The position numbers were made by a program, and so were the translations under genes. A DNA stretch of 40,804 bases from a virus, in the IMG/VR virus record IMGVR_UViG_3300017742_000030, positions 1 through 40,804 of that record. The stretch is one strand, 5' to 3'. Of this stretch, positions 15,903 through 24,133 are shown in pieces (positions within the stretch are counted from its first letter, which is position 1; each line of letters begins with the position of its first letter). The notes beneath the pieces are model-generated. The model was not told the origin of the DNA. It ran no database searches and saw only the letters and a program-made list of their open reading frames with translations.

Positions 15903-16430
15903 ATGGCAGTCACATCAAACGTTCAAGTCACAGACGAAGAACTAACAACCAATTTAAATTACTTACAACCTACTGGGTTTAAAGTAATTATTGATAGGAC
16001 TAAGTACCCAAACATGGAGTACTTTGTTCAGTCTGTGTCACATCCTGGCGCTCAATTAACTCCATTGGAATTACCTGTACGTAGGATTACATCTGTACCT
16101 TTAGCGGGTGACAAACTAACGTTCTCAGAAGTTTCGTTTGATATTATTGTGGACGAAAACATGACATCTTATAAAGAGATGTATAATTGGATGATTCGTA
16201 TAGTGAATGAAGGACAAGTATCTGCGGGTGCAAGAGATACAGGAAAACCTACCTATGCGGATATAACTTTATCTGTGTTGTCTAGTCACAATAACACTGC
16301 ACAAAAGATTAGATATCTTGATTGTGTTCCAACTGGATTGGGTGCAATTGAGTTTCAATCCACTTCGGGTGACACTACATATGTCACCTTCAATGCATCA
16401 TTTAGGTTCTCACAATTTGAGATTATTTGA
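15903..16430 (+). CDS. Tail-tube-fold structural protein (gp19/gp54-like)
   Basis: This 175-aa protein has the layout of tail-tube domain proteins: LQPTGFKVIIDR early, LPVRRITSVPLAGDKLTFSE in the middle, YKEMYNWMIRIVNE, and an end of beta strands (VTFNASFRFSQFEII). The end resembles both gp19 and the C-terminal tube domain of baseplate initiator gp54. It is the same length as gp19 here but clearly different in sequence. A late promoter upstream supports a virion role, such as tube initiator, completion protein or second tube protein. It sits alone between small genes and uvsY; some marine T4-like genomes have a tail gene here. Confidence 0.75.
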   Translation: MAVTSNVQVTDEELTTNLNYLQPTGFKVIIDRTKYPNMEYFVQSVSHPGAQLTPLELPVRRITSVPLAGDKLTFSEVSFDIIVDENMTSYKEMYNWMIRIVNEGQVSAGARDTGKPTYADITLSVLSSHNNTAQKIRYLDCVPTGLGAIEFQSTSGDTTYVTFNASFRFSQFEII

Positions 16431-16456
16431 CATTTAACCCTTTATTATGGTATAAT
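16427..16456 (+). promoter_or_regulatory. Sigma70-type promoter for uvsY
   Basis: TTGACA (16427-16432), 18-bp spacer, TATAAT (16451-16456). The -35 overlaps the end of the tube-fold gene. The -10 box ends 5 nt before the uvsY ATG and no Shine-Dalgarno lies between, so a leaderless mRNA is predicted. Confidence 0.9.
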
Positions 16457-16461
16457 ACATT

Positions 16462-16917
16462 ATGATTAACTTAGAAAGTATACTTGCTGAATGGCAAGAA
16501 GACAGTATTATTCGCAAAGACGATTATGAACAAGCGTCTATGAATACCCCTAAACTACACGCAAAATACCTTGAGTATTTGTCTCTGACCAAACTACGTT
16601 TGAAGAAAGCAGAGTTTGACCAAAAAACCTTACTGAAAGATAAGTATCTTTATTACGAAGGTAAGATGCCTGAAGAAGATATGACTGCACGTGGTTGGAA
16701 GTACGACCCGTTTGATGGTCTGAATCCTAAAGCTTTTACCAAGTCAACTAAAGAGACATTCTATAATGGTGATAAGGATATGCAAGAATCTGAAATAAAG
16801 ATTCAAATGCTTAAAACTACCATAGAAACTCTATCAGAAATTGTGGACAATCTAAAGTGGAGACACCAGACGATTGGAAACATCATTAGGTGGAGACAAT
16901 TCGAAAGCGGTATGTAA
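16462..16917 (+). CDS. uvsY: Recombination mediator UvsY
   Basis: This 151-aa protein matches T4 UvsY (137 aa), which loads the UvsX recombinase onto single-stranded DNA covered with gp32. Typical features are the N-terminal LESILAEWQEDSIIRKDDYE, a helical Lys/Glu-rich middle, and the C-terminal WRHQTIGNIIRWRQFESGM. The adjacent uvsW gene supports this. Transcription is from the promoter at 16427 and the message is probably leaderless. Confidence 0.93.
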   Translation: MINLESILAEWQEDSIIRKDDYEQASMNTPKLHAKYLEYLSLTKLRLKKAEFDQKTLLKDKYLYYEGKMPEEDMTARGWKYDPFDGLNPKAFTKSTKETFYNGDKDMQESEIKIQMLKTTIETLSEIVDNLKWRHQTIGNIIRWRQFESGM

Positions 16918-16932
16918 GGTATATATAGATGA

Positions 16933-18414
16933 ATGACAATACCTAATACTATTACCGTTGGTCTTAAAGACCACTCCATGATGTTGATAGATTGTAATCA
17001 ACACCAACTCCAAGAACTGCGGGACTACTTTTCTTTCTTTGTGCCTGGCTATAAATTTATGCCTGCATATAAGTCTAGAAGGTGGGACGGTAAAATCAAA
17101 CTATTCAATCAGATAACCCGTGAATTAAATGCGGGTTTATATGAGCATGTAAAGAAATTTTGTTCTGACCGCATGTATCCTCTTCAATTACAAGAGACAG
17201 ATTTTGGTCATCCCGCATTAACCAATCAAGTTAAACACCAAGAACTAATTAAATTCCAAAGTAAACTTAACCTACCGTTTCCATTATATGAATATCAATA
17301 TGATGCGGTAACCCATGGTATAGAAAAGAAACGTTCCGTTTTATTGTCACCAACTGGTTCGGGTAAGTCATTTATTATCTACAACCTTATGCGTTGGTAT
17401 CTAGATAATCACGATAAACAAATACTTATTGTTGTTCCGACAACAAGTCTAGTCGAACAGATGTACAAAGACTTTGAAGATTATGGTTATGATGTACAGA
17501 ATAATGTACATCGTATCTACAGTGGTAAGGACAAGACTACCGACAAACCAGTTATTATCTCTACATGGCAATCAATCCATAGATTTTCTAAGGATTGGTT
17601 TGAGAATATGGGTTGTGTGTTTGGAGATGAAGTCCATTTATTCAAGGCAAAGTCTTTATCTGGTATCATGAATAAGTGTGTCAATGCGGAATATAGATTC
17701 GGTACTACAGGTACATTAGATGGTACAGAAACAAATAAACTTGTATTAGAAGGACTCTTTGGCCCTACTCATAGAGTGACAATGACCAAGGACTTACAAG
17801 AACAGGGTAAACTTGCAAAGATAGATATCTCTGTTTTACTACTTCGTTATCATAATGATATATGTCATAGGTTAAAGGAAGCAACCTATCAAGAAGAAAT
17901 AGATTATATTGTTACTAATGAGAAACGTAATAAACTTATAACTAACCTTGCACTAGACCAGAAGGGTAATTCTCTGGTGTTATTCCAATTCGTAGAGAAA
18001 CATGGTAAACCTTTATTTGATATGATTAAGGATAAAGCGGGTGACCGACCAGTATATTATGTAAGTGGTGAGGTAGAGGCAAAAGACCGAGAACAGATAC
18101 GTGGTATCGTAGAGGGACAAAAGAATGCAATTATTGTTGCTAGTTTGGGGACTTTCAGTACTGGTATTAATATTAGGAATCTTCATAATATAGTATTCGC
18201 ATCACCTAGTAAGAGTCAAGTTAAGGTACTGCAATCGATTGGGCGTGGACTGAGGAAGTCTGACGATGGTTCTGTGACCAAATTATACGATATAGCGGAT
18301 GACTTACATATAAAATCACACAAGAACTTTACGTTGAGACACTCAGCAGAACGTATTAAAATATACACCAAGGAACAATTCCCATATAAGATTTATAAAC
18401 TTGACTTGAAATGA
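16933..18414 (+). CDS. uvsW: DNA/RNA helicase UvsW
   Basis: This 493-aa superfamily 2 helicase corresponds to T4 UvsW (587 aa), which unwinds branched DNA and R-loops and helps shift replication from origin to recombination dependence. The N-terminal substrate domain (FVPGYKFMPAYKSRRWDGKI) is followed by Walker A SPTGSGKS at 139-146, the DEAH-type box DEVH at 232-235, and late motifs including SIGRGLRKSDDG. The ATG at 16933 is in frame; a second ATG 4 nt upstream is out of frame. It overlaps the next gene by 4 nt. Confidence 0.95.
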   Translation: MTIPNTITVGLKDHSMMLIDCNQHQLQELRDYFSFFVPGYKFMPAYKSRRWDGKIKLFNQITRELNAGLYEHVKKFCSDRMYPLQLQETDFGHPALTNQVKHQELIKFQSKLNLPFPLYEYQYDAVTHGIEKKRSVLLSPTGSGKSFIIYNLMRWYLDNHDKQILIVVPTTSLVEQMYKDFEDYGYDVQNNVHRIYSGKDKTTDKPVIISTWQSIHRFSKDWFENMGCVFGDEVHLFKAKSLSGIMNKCVNAEYRFGTTGTLDGTETNKLVLEGLFGPTHRVTMTKDLQEQGKLAKIDISVLLLRYHNDICHRLKEATYQEEIDYIVTNEKRNKLITNLALDQKGNSLVLFQFVEKHGKPLFDMIKDKAGDRPVYYVSGEVEAKDREQIRGIVEGQKNAIIVASLGTFSTGINIRNLHNIVFASPSKSQVKVLQSIGRGLRKSDDGSVTKLYDIADDLHIKSHKNFTLRHSAERIKIYTKEQFPYKIYKLDLK

Positions 18415-20057
18415 ACCAAATACCTATAGTAGAGAGAAGACCTCGTGGATTATTATTTGGTGGGTTTACCTCTCCCGATGAAAGACATGAAGAATATGCA
18501 AAGGAGATTCACACTGACTCAGAAATGGTGGTGCAAGGAATCTTTAATGGTATAGAAGCATTTCGTAGTTTTGGTAATCACAGAATCGCAACCCATATTA
18601 GAAAACATGGATGGGATGTAGAATGTATCGATTACAGTATATTCTTTACTAATGATGAACTATCTGAAATACTACGTACCAGAGTAACCAAGGATACTTT
18701 GTTTATTGGTTTCAGTATGATGTTCCATACGATGGCAACCGAACGACTTGTATGGTTTACCAATCACATAAGAGAAAACTATCCGTGGGTGACACTCGTT
18801 GCGGGTGGACAAAAGACTTGGACAGTTACATGTGTTGAAGCAGATTATTATATCACTGGTAATGGTGAGTATGCAATGAGTGCTTTGTGTAAATATCTCA
18901 CAGGTGAAGGAGAAGACCTAAAGGTACACAAGACATTGAAGAATGGTGGTAAGTTGATTACCGCACAACACAGTTATCCGTGTTTCCCTAAGAGAGATGC
19001 AAACATATCATTCGAAGAACGTGACCATATCAAACCTAGTGAGACAATAAATATTGAGTTTGCACGGGGGTGTATCTTTGAGTGTAAATATTGTTCGTTC
19101 CCTCTGTTGGGTATGAAACAAGATACGACCCGTAACGAAGAGAGTGTTTATCAAGAGTTACTAGAGAACTACGAGAAGTGGGGAACAACCAACTACTATA
19201 TTACAGATGATACAGTAAACGACTCGAAGGACAAGATTGCACTTATCGCTCGTGCAGTAAGAAGACTACCATTCCAACCACATTTCAGTGGGTATGTCAG
19301 AGCAGACCTATTGATTACACATGGAAAAGATACTTGGGATGATATGATTGATATGGGATTTACCTCGCATAGTTATGGGGTAGAAACCTTTAATCATAAG
19401 TCTGGTAAGACAGTAGGTAAAGGAATGAAACCAGAAAAACTCAAGAAGGGTCTATTAGAGATTCAAGAGTATTTTCGTGAGAGGTCACCCAACTACTATT
19501 GTGGTACATTTACAATGATTGCGGGTCTTCCTCATGAAACGTTTGAATCACTAGAAGAAACCAAGAATTGGGTCAACGAGCATTGGGGTGGACATGTCGT
19601 ATCTTTTCTACCGTTGATGTTATCAGAACCCGATGACGAACAAGCAGATGCGATTGACTGGAAGGTCTACAATAACTTTATGGAATATGGGTATACATAC
19701 TCATATGATGAACCACATATAACAAATCCCGAAATAAGAAAAAAGGTTGACGGGATGCGGAAGATGAAACGAAACAATAAGAACCGTGAAAAGAATCTAT
19801 GGAACTACTGGGTGCATCCAAGTGGAGATTATGACTTTATAGATATGATTGAATGGGTACACGAGTTCACCAAAGAACGAGTTGAGTCAAAAATGAATCC
19901 CGCTGGCGTATGGCAAACTTGTTTTGTCCATGCAGAAGTATGGGAGAATCCCAAGGAAGGATATAAATATTATAAACAGGGACACGAAAATTTACCAGTT
20001 AAAGGTCTGATAAATATAATCAGAAACTATAAACTAAACAAAATGGAATTACAATGA
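18411..20057 (+). CDS. Radical SAM protein with N-terminal B12-binding-like domain
   Basis: This 548-aa protein has a radical SAM core: C221, C225 and C228 in ARGCIFECKYCSF form the CxxxCxxC motif that binds a 4Fe-4S cluster and S-adenosylmethionine. The first 165 residues (RIATHIRKHGWDVECIDYS, then FIGFSMMFHTMATE and TLVAGGQKTW) look like the Rossmann-type cobalamin-binding domain of B12-dependent radical SAM enzymes. The DxHxxG cobalamin motif is not evident, so B12 binding is uncertain. The substrate is unknown. It is co-transcribed with uvsW (4-nt overlap) and with three small metabolic-type genes. Similar proteins are recalled from marine T4-like phages. Confidence 0.88.
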   Translation: MNQIPIVERRPRGLLFGGFTSPDERHEEYAKEIHTDSEMVVQGIFNGIEAFRSFGNHRIATHIRKHGWDVECIDYSIFFTNDELSEILRTRVTKDTLFIGFSMMFHTMATERLVWFTNHIRENYPWVTLVAGGQKTWTVTCVEADYYITGNGEYAMSALCKYLTGEGEDLKVHKTLKNGGKLITAQHSYPCFPKRDANISFEERDHIKPSETINIEFARGCIFECKYCSFPLLGMKQDTTRNEESVYQELLENYEKWGTTNYYITDDTVNDSKDKIALIARAVRRLPFQPHFSGYVRADLLITHGKDTWDDMIDMGFTSHSYGVETFNHKSGKTVGKGMKPEKLKKGLLEIQEYFRERSPNYYCGTFTMIAGLPHETFESLEETKNWVNEHWGGHVVSFLPLMLSEPDDEQADAIDWKVYNNFMEYGYTYSYDEPHITNPEIRKKVDGMRKMKRNNKNREKNLWNYWVHPSGDYDFIDMIEWVHEFTKERVESKMNPAGVWQTCFVHAEVWENPKEGYKYYKQGHENLPVKGLINIIRNYKLNKMELQ

Positions 20058-20545
20058 GTTACAGAGAAGAGTTCGAATTAAGACAATTTAAATTAACCTC
20101 TGGGGAAGAGATTGTTGCGGAGATTCTCCAGTGGAATGAAGAAGTTCATGGTAGTCTTGAGATTGTGATTAGAAAAGCAATGAGACTAAAATTAGTTGAG
20201 ACCGAAGAAGGTATCAAGTATTACTCGTTTCGACCTTGGATGGTTTACCAAGAACATCCCGAAGATATTCTTATCTTGAATGGGAACAATGTTATTGGTA
20301 TAGCATTTCCACCCGATACGTTGGTCTTGCAATACGATACCGCAGTCAAAGAAATGACTGTTATGAACGAAGAAAGAGAACAAGAATTCACTCAACAACT
20401 TGCTGATAAAGTTCATAAAGGAAGATTTGCACAAAGAAAACCACGTGCATCAAATGAAGATGGATTGAAAGAATTCTTACAACAGGATAGTGGGAGTAAT
20501 GTTATCAGTATGTTTGGTGACATAGACCCGACAAAAATACACTAA
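20054..20545 (+). CDS. Small protein with Sm-like N-terminal strand pattern
   Basis: This 163-aa protein begins with FKLTSGEEIVAEILQWNEEV and then IVIRKAMRLKLVE, a pattern seen in phage-encoded Sm/LSm-like beta-barrel proteins (KLxSGExIxGxI...I..P..L). The C-terminal half is charged and probably flexible (FAQRKPRASNEDGLKEF). Sm-like proteins often bind RNA; that role is only suggested. It overlaps both neighbours (ATGA with the radical SAM gene, TAATG with the oxygenase-like gene), so the genes are likely translated together. Confidence 0.6.
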   Translation: MSYREEFELRQFKLTSGEEIVAEILQWNEEVHGSLEIVIRKAMRLKLVETEEGIKYYSFRPWMVYQEHPEDILILNGNNVIGIAFPPDTLVLQYDTAVKEMTVMNEEREQEFTQQLADKVHKGRFAQRKPRASNEDGLKEFLQQDSGSNVISMFGDIDPTKIH

Positions 20546-21117
20546 TGCTTAAACTTCGTAATGTACATGATGATTATATCTTTATCAAGATGCTTGATGA
20601 TGAAGATATGAATATGAGGATAGTTGACCGACTTAATTCATTGGATGAACGCATTCTAGATACTAATGTAGAGTCGGGAATTATTCCCGCAGTAAAACAG
20701 TTTCCTGAATTTCAAAAACTACAAACAATCGTAGAAAACTTTTGTAAAGAATCTTCAGAAAAGATACAGTTAGATTGGTGGGGACATCATTCACGAAACG
20801 AACCAAACAAATTTTGGAATAAATCATATATACAATCACAGTATTGTAATGTTATGTGGGGAGTACGTCAAGTCAGTGGACAAATCACGACACCGCACGA
20901 CCATTGGCCAACCACGTGGTCATTTGTTTATTACATCGACCCACCCGAAGGATGTTCTAATTTATTTTTTCCAACCCTAGATTATGGGTTAGAAATTGAA
21001 CATGGGAAATTAGTTATCTTTAGAAGTCATTTGATACATGAAACTGTATCATTACCATTCGAAGATTACCGATATTGTGTTGCTGGAACTGTAGTATTCA
21101 GCCTCCCCGAACGCTAA
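20545..21117 (+). CDS. 2OG-Fe(II) oxygenase-like protein
   Basis: This 190-aa protein shows the core of a small 2-oxoglutarate/Fe(II) oxygenase family: H118-D-H120 in TTPHDHWPTTWSFVYYI, a YYIDPPEGCSNLFF strand pair, and H165 in RSHLIHETVS. HxH in place of HxD is usual for this putative 2OG oxygenase group common in marine T4-like phages. The expected arginine for 2-oxoglutarate binding may be R176 in FEDYRYC or a nearby residue; this is uncertain. The substrate is unknown. It overlaps the Sm-like gene by one base. Confidence 0.75.
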   Translation: MLKLRNVHDDYIFIKMLDDEDMNMRIVDRLNSLDERILDTNVESGIIPAVKQFPEFQKLQTIVENFCKESSEKIQLDWWGHHSRNEPNKFWNKSYIQSQYCNVMWGVRQVSGQITTPHDHWPTTWSFVYYIDPPEGCSNLFFPTLDYGLEIEHGKLVIFRSHLIHETVSLPFEDYRYCVAGTVVFSLPER

Positions 21118-21143
21118 GCTTATTATACACTGAGAAACAACTT

Positions 21144-21590
21144 TTGTCAAGCCCTAATTTAAAAAAAATCGGTATTACTTTTTCATGCTTTGACCTGTTC
21201 CATGCGGGACATGTTCAGATGTTAAGAGAAGCAAAGACTGTCTGTGATTATCTTATTATAGGATTACAGGTAGACCCTAGTATCGACAGACCCGAAAAGA
21301 ACTCCCCACTTCAATCTATAACTGAAAGATATATACAGGTAGATGCATGTAAATACGTAGATGAAATTATTCCCTACAGTACTGAATCGGATTTACTAGA
21401 CCTATTAGAACTGGTTCACTATGATATCAGAATAATTGGAGAGGAGTACAGAGATAAAGACTTCACTGGTAAGCAACTAGCACTTGACAATTGCAGAGAG
21501 ATATACTATAATAGTAGACATCACAGATTCAGCAGCAGTCAATTACGACATATAATGGAAAATGAAAATGGCAAAGACGGAAAAGATTAA
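21144..21590 (+). CDS. Cytidylyltransferase-like protein (TagD/glycerol-3-phosphate type)
   Basis: The product (148 aa from TTG 21144) matches nucleotidyltransferases that join CTP to a phosphorylated alcohol. ITFSCFDLFHAGHVQML holds the HxGH nucleotide-binding motif (H20, H23). The C-terminal RFSSSQLRH takes the place of the family SSTxLR motif. No ATG is present near the expected N-terminus (LKKIGITFS); the frame is open upstream to 21075, inside the previous gene. TTG 21144 is the best start but is poorly supported. Members activate glycerol phosphate or similar groups for cell surface polymers or lipids; the real substrate is unknown. The gp55 promoter lies in its 3' part. Confidence 0.8.
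   Translation: MSSPNLKKIGITFSCFDLFHAGHVQMLREAKTVCDYLIIGLQVDPSIDRPEKNSPLQSITERYIQVDACKYVDEIIPYSTESDLLDLLELVHYDIRIIGEEYRDKDFTGKQLALDNCREIYYNSRHHRFSSSQLRHIMENENGKDGKD
21484..21512 (+). promoter_or_regulatory. Consensus sigma70 promoter for the late sigma gene 55
   Basis: TTGACA (21484-21489), 17-bp spacer, TATAAT (21507-21512), inside the cytidylyltransferase gene. It leaves a leader of about 45 nt before gene 55. A perfect match at the expected distance from the late sigma gene makes chance unlikely. Confidence 0.8.
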
Positions 21591-22173
21591 ACCAAAAGAT
21601 AAACCGCATTACGTTAATAATGCACAGTTCTCGCAATCAGTTGTAGACTACTGTACACTTGTAAAAGAAGCAAAAGAGTCTGGTGGAAAACAACCCATCA
21701 TTCCTGATTATATTGCAACGTGTTTTTTAAAGATTTGTGAAGGATTATCACATAAGGCAAACTTCGTTCGATATACATATCGTGAAGAGATGGTAATGGA
21801 TGCAGTAGAGAACTGTCTAAAAGCAATTCAGAACTATAATATTGAAGCTGCAACACGTACAGGTAAACCAAATGCGTTTGCATACTTTACACAGATTTCA
21901 TGGTTTGCATTCCTACGTAGGATTGAGAAAGAAAAGAAACAACAAGATATTAAGATGAAGTATATGGAACAATCTGGTATCGAAAACTTCCTTGACCAAG
22001 AGTTAGGTGACGCACAATCAAATCAAGTTGCTGCCGCATTTGTTGACCAACTTAGATTCCGTATTGATGAAATCAAAGACAGAGATAGGGAATGGAAAGA
22101 AATTGTTAAGAAGGAACGTAAGAGGAGAACTGTAAAAGTAGACTCTGACTTGGGTGACTTCATAGAAGATTAA
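21562..22173 (+). CDS. 55: Late transcription sigma factor gp55
   Basis: This 203-aa protein matches T4 gp55 (185 aa), the sigma-like subunit that directs host RNA polymerase to TATAAATA late promoters. Visible family segments are HYVNNAQFSQSVVDY, CEGLSHKANFVRYTYREEMV, NAFAYFTQISWFAFLRRIEK and the charged C-terminus DSDLGDFIED, which in T4 contacts the sliding clamp and co-activator. A second ATG at 21568 could also serve as the start. The last base of the stop overlaps the next ATG. Its presence explains the TATAAATA boxes found in this window. Confidence 0.92.
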   Translation: MKMAKTEKIKPKDKPHYVNNAQFSQSVVDYCTLVKEAKESGGKQPIIPDYIATCFLKICEGLSHKANFVRYTYREEMVMDAVENCLKAIQNYNIEAATRTGKPNAFAYFTQISWFAFLRRIEKEKKQQDIKMKYMEQSGIENFLDQELGDAQSNQVAAAFVDQLRFRIDEIKDRDREWKEIVKKERKRRTVKVDSDLGDFIED

Positions 22174-22601
22174 TGAAAGTAGGATTTATATTATTGGGTG
22201 CGTTAGTAGTCAGTCGATTACTACCGTTACCCCCTAATAGTGAACCTCTATTGGGACTTGCTGTACTATCACCATATTTGTCTAAGAACATGTGGGTTTG
22301 GTTTGCACCGTTACTGGTCATGTTAATATCAGATATCATTATCGGGTTTCATGGTCACATGATGTTTACATATACTGCTCTTGCAGTCTCACCGTTTATA
22401 AGTAAACACATACACTACAAATATCAATCACTTATGTGGAGTTGGTTGTTGTGGCATGTAATGGCAAACTTTGGTCAATCATATCCCGCATTCTCACCAG
22501 AGGCACTTGTTTTCGATATAAGATTCTTACTAAGTGGGTTATGTGTATTAGTCGTATATGACTTGACATTTTATGTTAGACGGAGTATAATGACCAAATG
22601 A
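22173..22601 (+). CDS. Integral membrane protein, DUF6580-like
   Basis: This 142-aa hydrophobic protein has four or more likely membrane spans (3-20, 38-55, 62-85, 112-135). The segment RLLPLPPNSEPLLGLAVLSP followed by FAPLLVMLISDIIIGFHGHM resembles bacterial membrane proteins with the phrase R-x-x-PHPPNFTP and SD-x-x-x-GFH (DUF6580, recalled). Function unknown; some relatives look like substrate-binding components of vitamin transporters, which is inference only. It starts on the last base of the gp55 stop. A promoter for the next gene lies in its 3' end. Confidence 0.75.
   Translation: MKVGFILLGALVVSRLLPLPPNSEPLLGLAVLSPYLSKNMWVWFAPLLVMLISDIIIGFHGHMMFTYTALAVSPFISKHIHYKYQSLMWSWLLWHVMANFGQSYPAFSPEALVFDIRFLLSGLCVLVVYDLTFYVRRSIMTK
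22563..22591 (+). promoter_or_regulatory. Consensus sigma70 promoter before the small ORF and gene 47
   Basis: TTGACA (22563-22568), 17-bp spacer, TATAAT (22586-22591), in the 3' end of the membrane protein gene. The -10 box ends 6 nt before the ATG at 22598, so the first product would be read from a leaderless mRNA. Confidence 0.88.
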
Positions 22602-22732
22602 ATTACAAAGAACTAAAGAAAGACCGTAAAAAGTTACGTAAAAAAGCAATCAAATTGCAGAACAATTCTGCGGGTAAACTACCCATGGCAGACGCAATAA
22701 GAATTGCACAGAAAGATACTGCAACCAAGTAA
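22598..22732 (+). CDS. Small basic protein (44 aa) upstream of gene 47
   Basis: The frame starts with ATG overlapping the preceding TGA (ATGA) and encodes MNYKELKKDRKKLRKKAIKL and 24 more residues, strongly basic at the N-terminus. A consensus promoter ends 6 nt upstream. It fills the gap before gene 47 and has a stop 13 nt before that gene. It is not recognised. Clean coupling at both ends and the promoter make it a probable real gene. The Lys/Arg-rich helix could bind nucleic acid; this is composition only. Confidence 0.65.
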   Translation: MNYKELKKDRKKLRKKAIKLQNNSAGKLPMADAIRIAQKDTATK

Positions 22733-22744
22733 AGGTACACCACT

Positions 22745-23803
22745 TTGAAAATCGCTATATTAAACGATACCCATGCGGGTTGTCGGAATTCATCTGATAT
22801 CTTTATGGATTATCAAGAACGTTTCTATGCAGAAGTGTTTTTTCCATACTTGATTGAGAATGATATCAAACATATCTTGCACTTAGGTGATTACTACGAT
22901 AACCGTAAGACAATCAACTTTAAGGCACTACAACATAACCGTAAGATATTCCTAGAACCTATGCGTGAACTTGGTATTACCATGGATATAATTCCTGGCA
23001 ATCATGACGTATACTATAAGAATACTAATGAGTTGAATGCATTGAAAGAACTACAGGGTCACTATATGAATGAAGTGAATCTTGTTATGAAACCAACAGT
23101 AATAGATTATGATGGAACAGGTATTGCACTTGTCCCTTGGATTAATCCTGAGAACGAAAAAGATTCACTAGAATTCCTTGCAAACTGTAAGGCAGATATC
23201 GTGGGCGCTCACTTGGAACTACAAGGTTTCGAGATGTCCAAAGGTATGCCTTGTATGGAAGGTATGGATAGGAAACACTTTGACCGATTTGATATGGTAT
23301 TGACTGGTCACTTCCATGCTAAATCAACTCAAAACAATATCTATTACTTGGGTAGTCAGATGGAGTTCTTCTGGAACGATTGTAATGACCCTAAACACTT
23401 TCATGTACTTGATACTGAAACAAGAGAGTTAACACCTATTGTTAATCCTATTACCATATATGAGAAGATATATTACGACCATGAGAACATGCGTAAGTTT
23501 CAAGACCTCAAGTATCTTGACAATAAGTTCGTCAAAGTCATTGTTACTAACAAGGGTGACCCATATGAGTTCGAACGATTTATTGACCGTGTCCAAGCAC
23601 AGAAGATTCACGAACTAAAGATTGCAGAAGATTTTAAGGAATTTGTAGGTTCTAATGTGGACGATGGTAATATATCTGTTGACGATACAGAGACACTCGT
23701 ATACGATTATATTGACAATGTTAATACTGACCTAGATAAAGGACGCATTAAGAAAGAGGTATCTCACTTAATGAAGGAAGCTCAATCAATGGAGATAGTT
23801 TAG
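22745..23803 (+). CDS. 47: Recombination endonuclease subunit gp47 (Mre11/SbcD-like)
   Basis: This 352-aa metallophosphatase pairs with gp46 to resect DNA ends for recombination-dependent replication. Metal-binding motifs are visible in order: D8-T-H10, G48-D49, G85-N-H-D88 and TGHFH at 187-191. T4 gp47 is 339 aa. The start is TTG at 22745, with AAAGG 9 nt upstream; no in-frame ATG lies near and MKIAILNDTHAG is the expected N-terminus. It overlaps the next GTG start by one base. Confidence 0.95.
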   Translation: MKIAILNDTHAGCRNSSDIFMDYQERFYAEVFFPYLIENDIKHILHLGDYYDNRKTINFKALQHNRKIFLEPMRELGITMDIIPGNHDVYYKNTNELNALKELQGHYMNEVNLVMKPTVIDYDGTGIALVPWINPENEKDSLEFLANCKADIVGAHLELQGFEMSKGMPCMEGMDRKHFDRFDMVLTGHFHAKSTQNNIYYLGSQMEFFWNDCNDPKHFHVLDTETRELTPIVNPITIYEKIYYDHENMRKFQDLKYLDNKFVKVIVTNKGDPYEFERFIDRVQAQKIHELKIAEDFKEFVGSNVDDGNISVDDTETLVYDYIDNVNTDLDKGRIKKEVSHLMKEAQSMEIV

Positions 23804-24096
23804 TGGCAACTAAGAATGATATCACTGGAGACAGTATTCAGACTAAACCCGATGGTGGTACTGAATACGGTGATGGATGGGACAGGATTTTTGGTAACAA
23901 GAATCAGAAACACAAACAACAAGACTTGACTGAATTAAATGGTGACGGTAATCGTGACCGTGGACGTTATGGTGAAGACTTGGAAAAAGAACATCCATTC
24001 CCTTACTGGGAACACTACTGTACAGTAGAATCTTCCTTAATGGGTGTTGCAATAGGTGAACCTTGTAACTGGTGCGGTCTGACCGAAAAAGATTAG
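23803..24096 (+). CDS. Small Cys-containing protein between genes 47 and 46
   Basis: This 97-aa protein starts with GTG overlapping the gene 47 stop (TAGTG). The N-terminal two thirds is charged and low in complexity (Asp, Gly, Lys). The C-terminus HYCTVESSLMGVAIGEPCNW followed by CG holds three Cys (CxnCxxC) and could bind a metal, though a fourth ligand other than His is not seen. A similar C-terminal motif is recalled in marine T4-like hypotheticals. Function unknown. Confidence 0.7.
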   Translation: MATKNDITGDSIQTKPDGGTEYGDGWDRIFGNKNQKHKQQDLTELNGDGNRDRGRYGEDLEKEHPFPYWEHYCTVESSLMGVAIGEPCNWCGLTEKD

Positions 24097-24098
24097 AC

Positions 24099-24127
24099 TT
24101 GACTTTATATGATGAAGGTGGTATACT
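24099..24127 (+). promoter_or_regulatory. Sigma70-type promoter for gene 46
   Basis: TTGACT (24099-24104), 17-bp spacer, TATACT (24122-24127). The -10 ends 6 nt before the gene 46 ATG, and CCCCA, not a Shine-Dalgarno, fills the gap. A leaderless message is predicted. Confidence 0.82.
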
Positions 24128-24133
24128 ACCCCA

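Noticed and set aside
18401-18430. TTGACT with TATAGT across the start of the radical SAM gene
   Set aside because: The -10 would lie after the ATG at 18411 and the match is weak, so it cannot drive that gene.
19962-19969. Exact TATAAATA inside the radical SAM gene
   Set aside because: It encodes Tyr-Lys-Tyr codons in a conserved coding region and is 84 nt from the next gene; it may be chance in AT-rich DNA.
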